Source: Schistosoma mansoni
Lineage: Eukaryota > Platyhelminthes > Trematoda > Strigeidida > Schistosomatidae
Length of the DNA: 64,000 nucleotides
NCBI RefSeq assembly: GCF_000237925.1
Contig: NC_031496.1
Location: forward strand, 1,899,396-1,963,395
Reading direction: 5' to 3'
Shown here: piece after piece, positions 63,491-64,000 of the stretch
How the letters are laid out: the number at the start of each line of letters is the position of its first letter
How positions within the stretch are numbered: the first letter of the stretch is position 1
Notes under the pieces: model-generated
The model's database searches: none
What the model was told of the DNA's origin: nothing
The model's input: only the letters and a program-made list of their open reading frames with translations
Translations under genes and position numbers: made by a program

Positions 63491-63719
63491 CTCATCAAAA
63501 CCCATTTGAACAAGTTTATCTACTAAGTCGACACAATGAGGATCACATCCAGGTCCATTAGCATAAATACCTGCCCAATGACGTGCAGTTCGATTAAAAG
63601 CATCTATACTACTTTTGTATTGATTAGCAACAACTGCATCTTGTGGATCATCTGGTTCTGGAGAAGCTAATAATGCTTGAATAGACAGAAGTATAGTACG
63701 TAATGACATAGCAGCAGCC
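63491..63719 (-). CDS. UBE2K: UBE2K (E2-25K/HIP2)-like ubiquitin-conjugating enzyme, internal exon
   Basis: E2 enzyme that takes ubiquitin from E1 and builds chains; the family has a UBC fold followed by a UBA domain. This exon holds 76 codons after one leading base (the last base of a split codon, probably the Trp before AAAMS). It covers the end of the UBC fold: AAAMSLRTILLSIQALL, then EPDDPQDAVVANQY (helix region typical of E2), FNRTARHWA, and the start of the UBA domain, LVDKLVQMGFDE. Acceptor TTTTCTTCCCAG ends at 63720; donor GTAAGA starts at 63490. The active-site Cys lies upstream, outside the window. Human UBE2K has AAAMTLRTVLLSLQALL here. The leftward ATG at 63736 in the longer open frame is intronic and is not the start. 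Confidence 0.95.
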
Positions 63720-63825
63720 CTGGGAAGAAAAGGCAAAATATAGGTGAATGAAGTACAACATGAAGAAAACTTTTTTTTGTAAAAATGTAATCTAAAAGAA
63801 CCCTCATAAGGTAATCAACGGTTAC

Positions 63826-63990
63826 GCAGTCAGTCAGTCAGTCAATCACAACGTACAACTTCGTACGTACGTACATCAGTTCGAGTTGCCATACCACACT
63901 AGCACAGAGATGCAGTTGTCCATTCAAATCCCATAGTGGTAGAAGTAGTAGTATAGCAACTCAGATACAATTAAGTTTGTTTACACCTAA
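63826..63990 (-). mobile_element. P2 3' end fragment in the upstream UBE2K intron
   Basis: CAGT repeats, CACAACGTACAACTTCG, ACATCAGTTCGAGTTGCC, CTAGCACAGAGATGCAG. Right end unclear at the window edge. Confidence 0.75.
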
Positions 63991-64000
63991 TCTGGCTAAG

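Overview
The window is a gene-poor, repeat-saturated piece of a flatworm genome, almost certainly a blood fluke (Schistosoma). Grounds: (1) many copies of a tRNA-headed short element whose 3' part is a hammerhead self-cleaving motif, matching what is known of the schistosome Sm-alpha family; (2) RTE-clade LINE fragments of the schistosome SR2/Perere-3 style; (3) two host genes with introns and a SINE-filled intron. I cannot name the species from the sequence alone. Three runs of exactly 200 N (5244-5443, 7000-7199, 24240-24439) are assembly gaps.

Host genes. Two are supported, both on the minus strand. At 1733-3160 lies the first coding exon of a cadherin/protocadherin: signal peptide plus three whole extracellular cadherin repeats and the start of a fourth. 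At the right edge lie the last two coding exons of a UBE2K (E2-25K/HIP2)-type ubiquitin-conjugating enzyme: an internal exon at 63491-63719 and a short terminal exon at 62178-62249. The terminal exon completes the UBA domain and is too short to show up as a long open reading frame. Nothing else looks like host coding sequence with confidence.

Everything between is layered retroelement debris. I use working names: SINE-A (Sm-alpha-like, tRNA head plus hammerhead), SINE-B and its diverged form B2 (a second tRNA-like head plus a different hammerhead), element E (a third tRNA-like plus hammerhead-like unit, one copy), repeat C (about 290 bp, bounded TGTRGTG...CACCACA, possibly a solo LTR or a MITE), repeat D (514 bp, AAAT-type tail), RTE LINE (tail GTAA repeats), LINE-P and its relative P2 (tail CAGT/CTGA repeats), G (a 3' LINE-like end sharing its last 65 bp with D), and two Penelope-like element (PLE) endonuclease fragments.

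Layout. 0-5 kb: deleted RTE copy, cadherin exon, minisatellite, C pair. 5-9 kb: SINE-B copies around two gaps, with a near-identical 265-bp duplication. 9-15 kb: D in C with clear target-site duplications, SINE-A inverted pairs. 15-18 kb: SINE-B copies bracketed by two PLE fragments in opposite orientation. 18-30 kb: mixed SINEs, RTE copies, element E, an RTE copy split by a P2 insertion. 30-37 kb: two chimeric C-RTE units and a 2.1-kb LINE-P. 37-47 kb: RTE tails, a SINE-linked tandem duplication, a 120-bp-arm SINE-A palindrome. 47-57 kb: G, D, RTE tail-to-tail pair, nested C/B/A stack. 57-64 kb: SINE-B, D, and the UBE2K exons.

The most interesting theme is the density of ribozyme-like modules. 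Two, perhaps three, separate families pair a Pol III-type tRNA-like head with a hammerhead. Many SINE-B copies are fold-backs in which two inverted copies of the ribozyme half face each other. Where PLE endonuclease remnants occur they abut SINE-B units, suggesting that SINE-B is related to the hammerhead-bearing terminal repeats of a Penelope-like element.
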